DNA of 5,302 bases from positions 1 through 5,302 of the forward strand of contig JAESSQ010000263.1 of NCBI GenBank assembly GCA_016764035.1. The letters run 5' to 3'. This stretch comes from Gammaproteobacteria bacterium. Lineage in GTDB: Bacteria; Pseudomonadota; Gammaproteobacteria; SZUA-229. The notes beneath the pieces are model-generated. The model saw only the letters and a program-made list of their open reading frames with translations. It had not been told where the DNA came from and did no database searches. Position numbers and translations under genes: made by a program. This document shows positions 5,299-5,302 of the stretch, piece after piece (the stretch's first letter is position 1; each line of letters starts with the position of its first letter).

Positions 5299-5302
5299 AA
5301 AT

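Overview
The window looks like an ordinary stretch of chromosome from an AT-rich gammaproteobacterium. The evidence is a bioB start divergent from a ComF-family gene, a DUF2058 (YaiL-type) protein ending in the typical YADYQIPDDLxW tail, and an L33 ribosomal protein very close to the enterobacterial and pseudomonad sequences. Genus cannot be fixed from this. I see no transposase, phage gene, tRNA, rRNA or CRISPR array, and no convincing undescribed multi-gene system.

Layout, left to right. Positions 1-177 (minus) hold the first 59 codons of biotin synthase, bioB. A 64-bp gap with overlapping candidate promoters separates it from comF (242-976, plus). comF ends 5 bp from the end of a convergent DUF2058 gene (982-1524, minus). 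A small lipoprotein with one fibronectin-III-like domain follows (plus); its best start is GTG 1667, chosen by a good ribosome binding site. Then comes a hybrid histidine kinase on the minus strand (2191-4291), with GAF, PAS, HisKA, HATPase and receiver domains. Its frame is broken inside the GAF domain near 4001-4008. A 148-bp divergent control region (4292-4439) carries candidate promoters for both flanking genes, three direct repeats of 10 bp at an exact 14-bp period, and a 14-bp AT palindrome. It leads to an all-alpha (dimeric type) dUTPase (4440-5051, plus). A strong two-way hairpin terminator (5085-5130) separates this from a convergent rpmG (L33, 5144-5298, minus). rpmG is full length but carries an apparent 1-nt deletion that breaks its frame.

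The genes are mostly independent single-gene units arranged in divergent and convergent pairs: biotin synthesis, a DNA-uptake/phosphoribosyltransferase-like protein, an RNA-associated protein, an envelope lipoprotein, a signalling kinase, nucleotide-pool hygiene and a ribosomal protein. The points most worth checking are the two broken frames (kinase and rpmG), which are either assembly errors or real lesions, and the repeat/palindrome cluster together with the 4-codon leader ORF upstream of the dUTPase.
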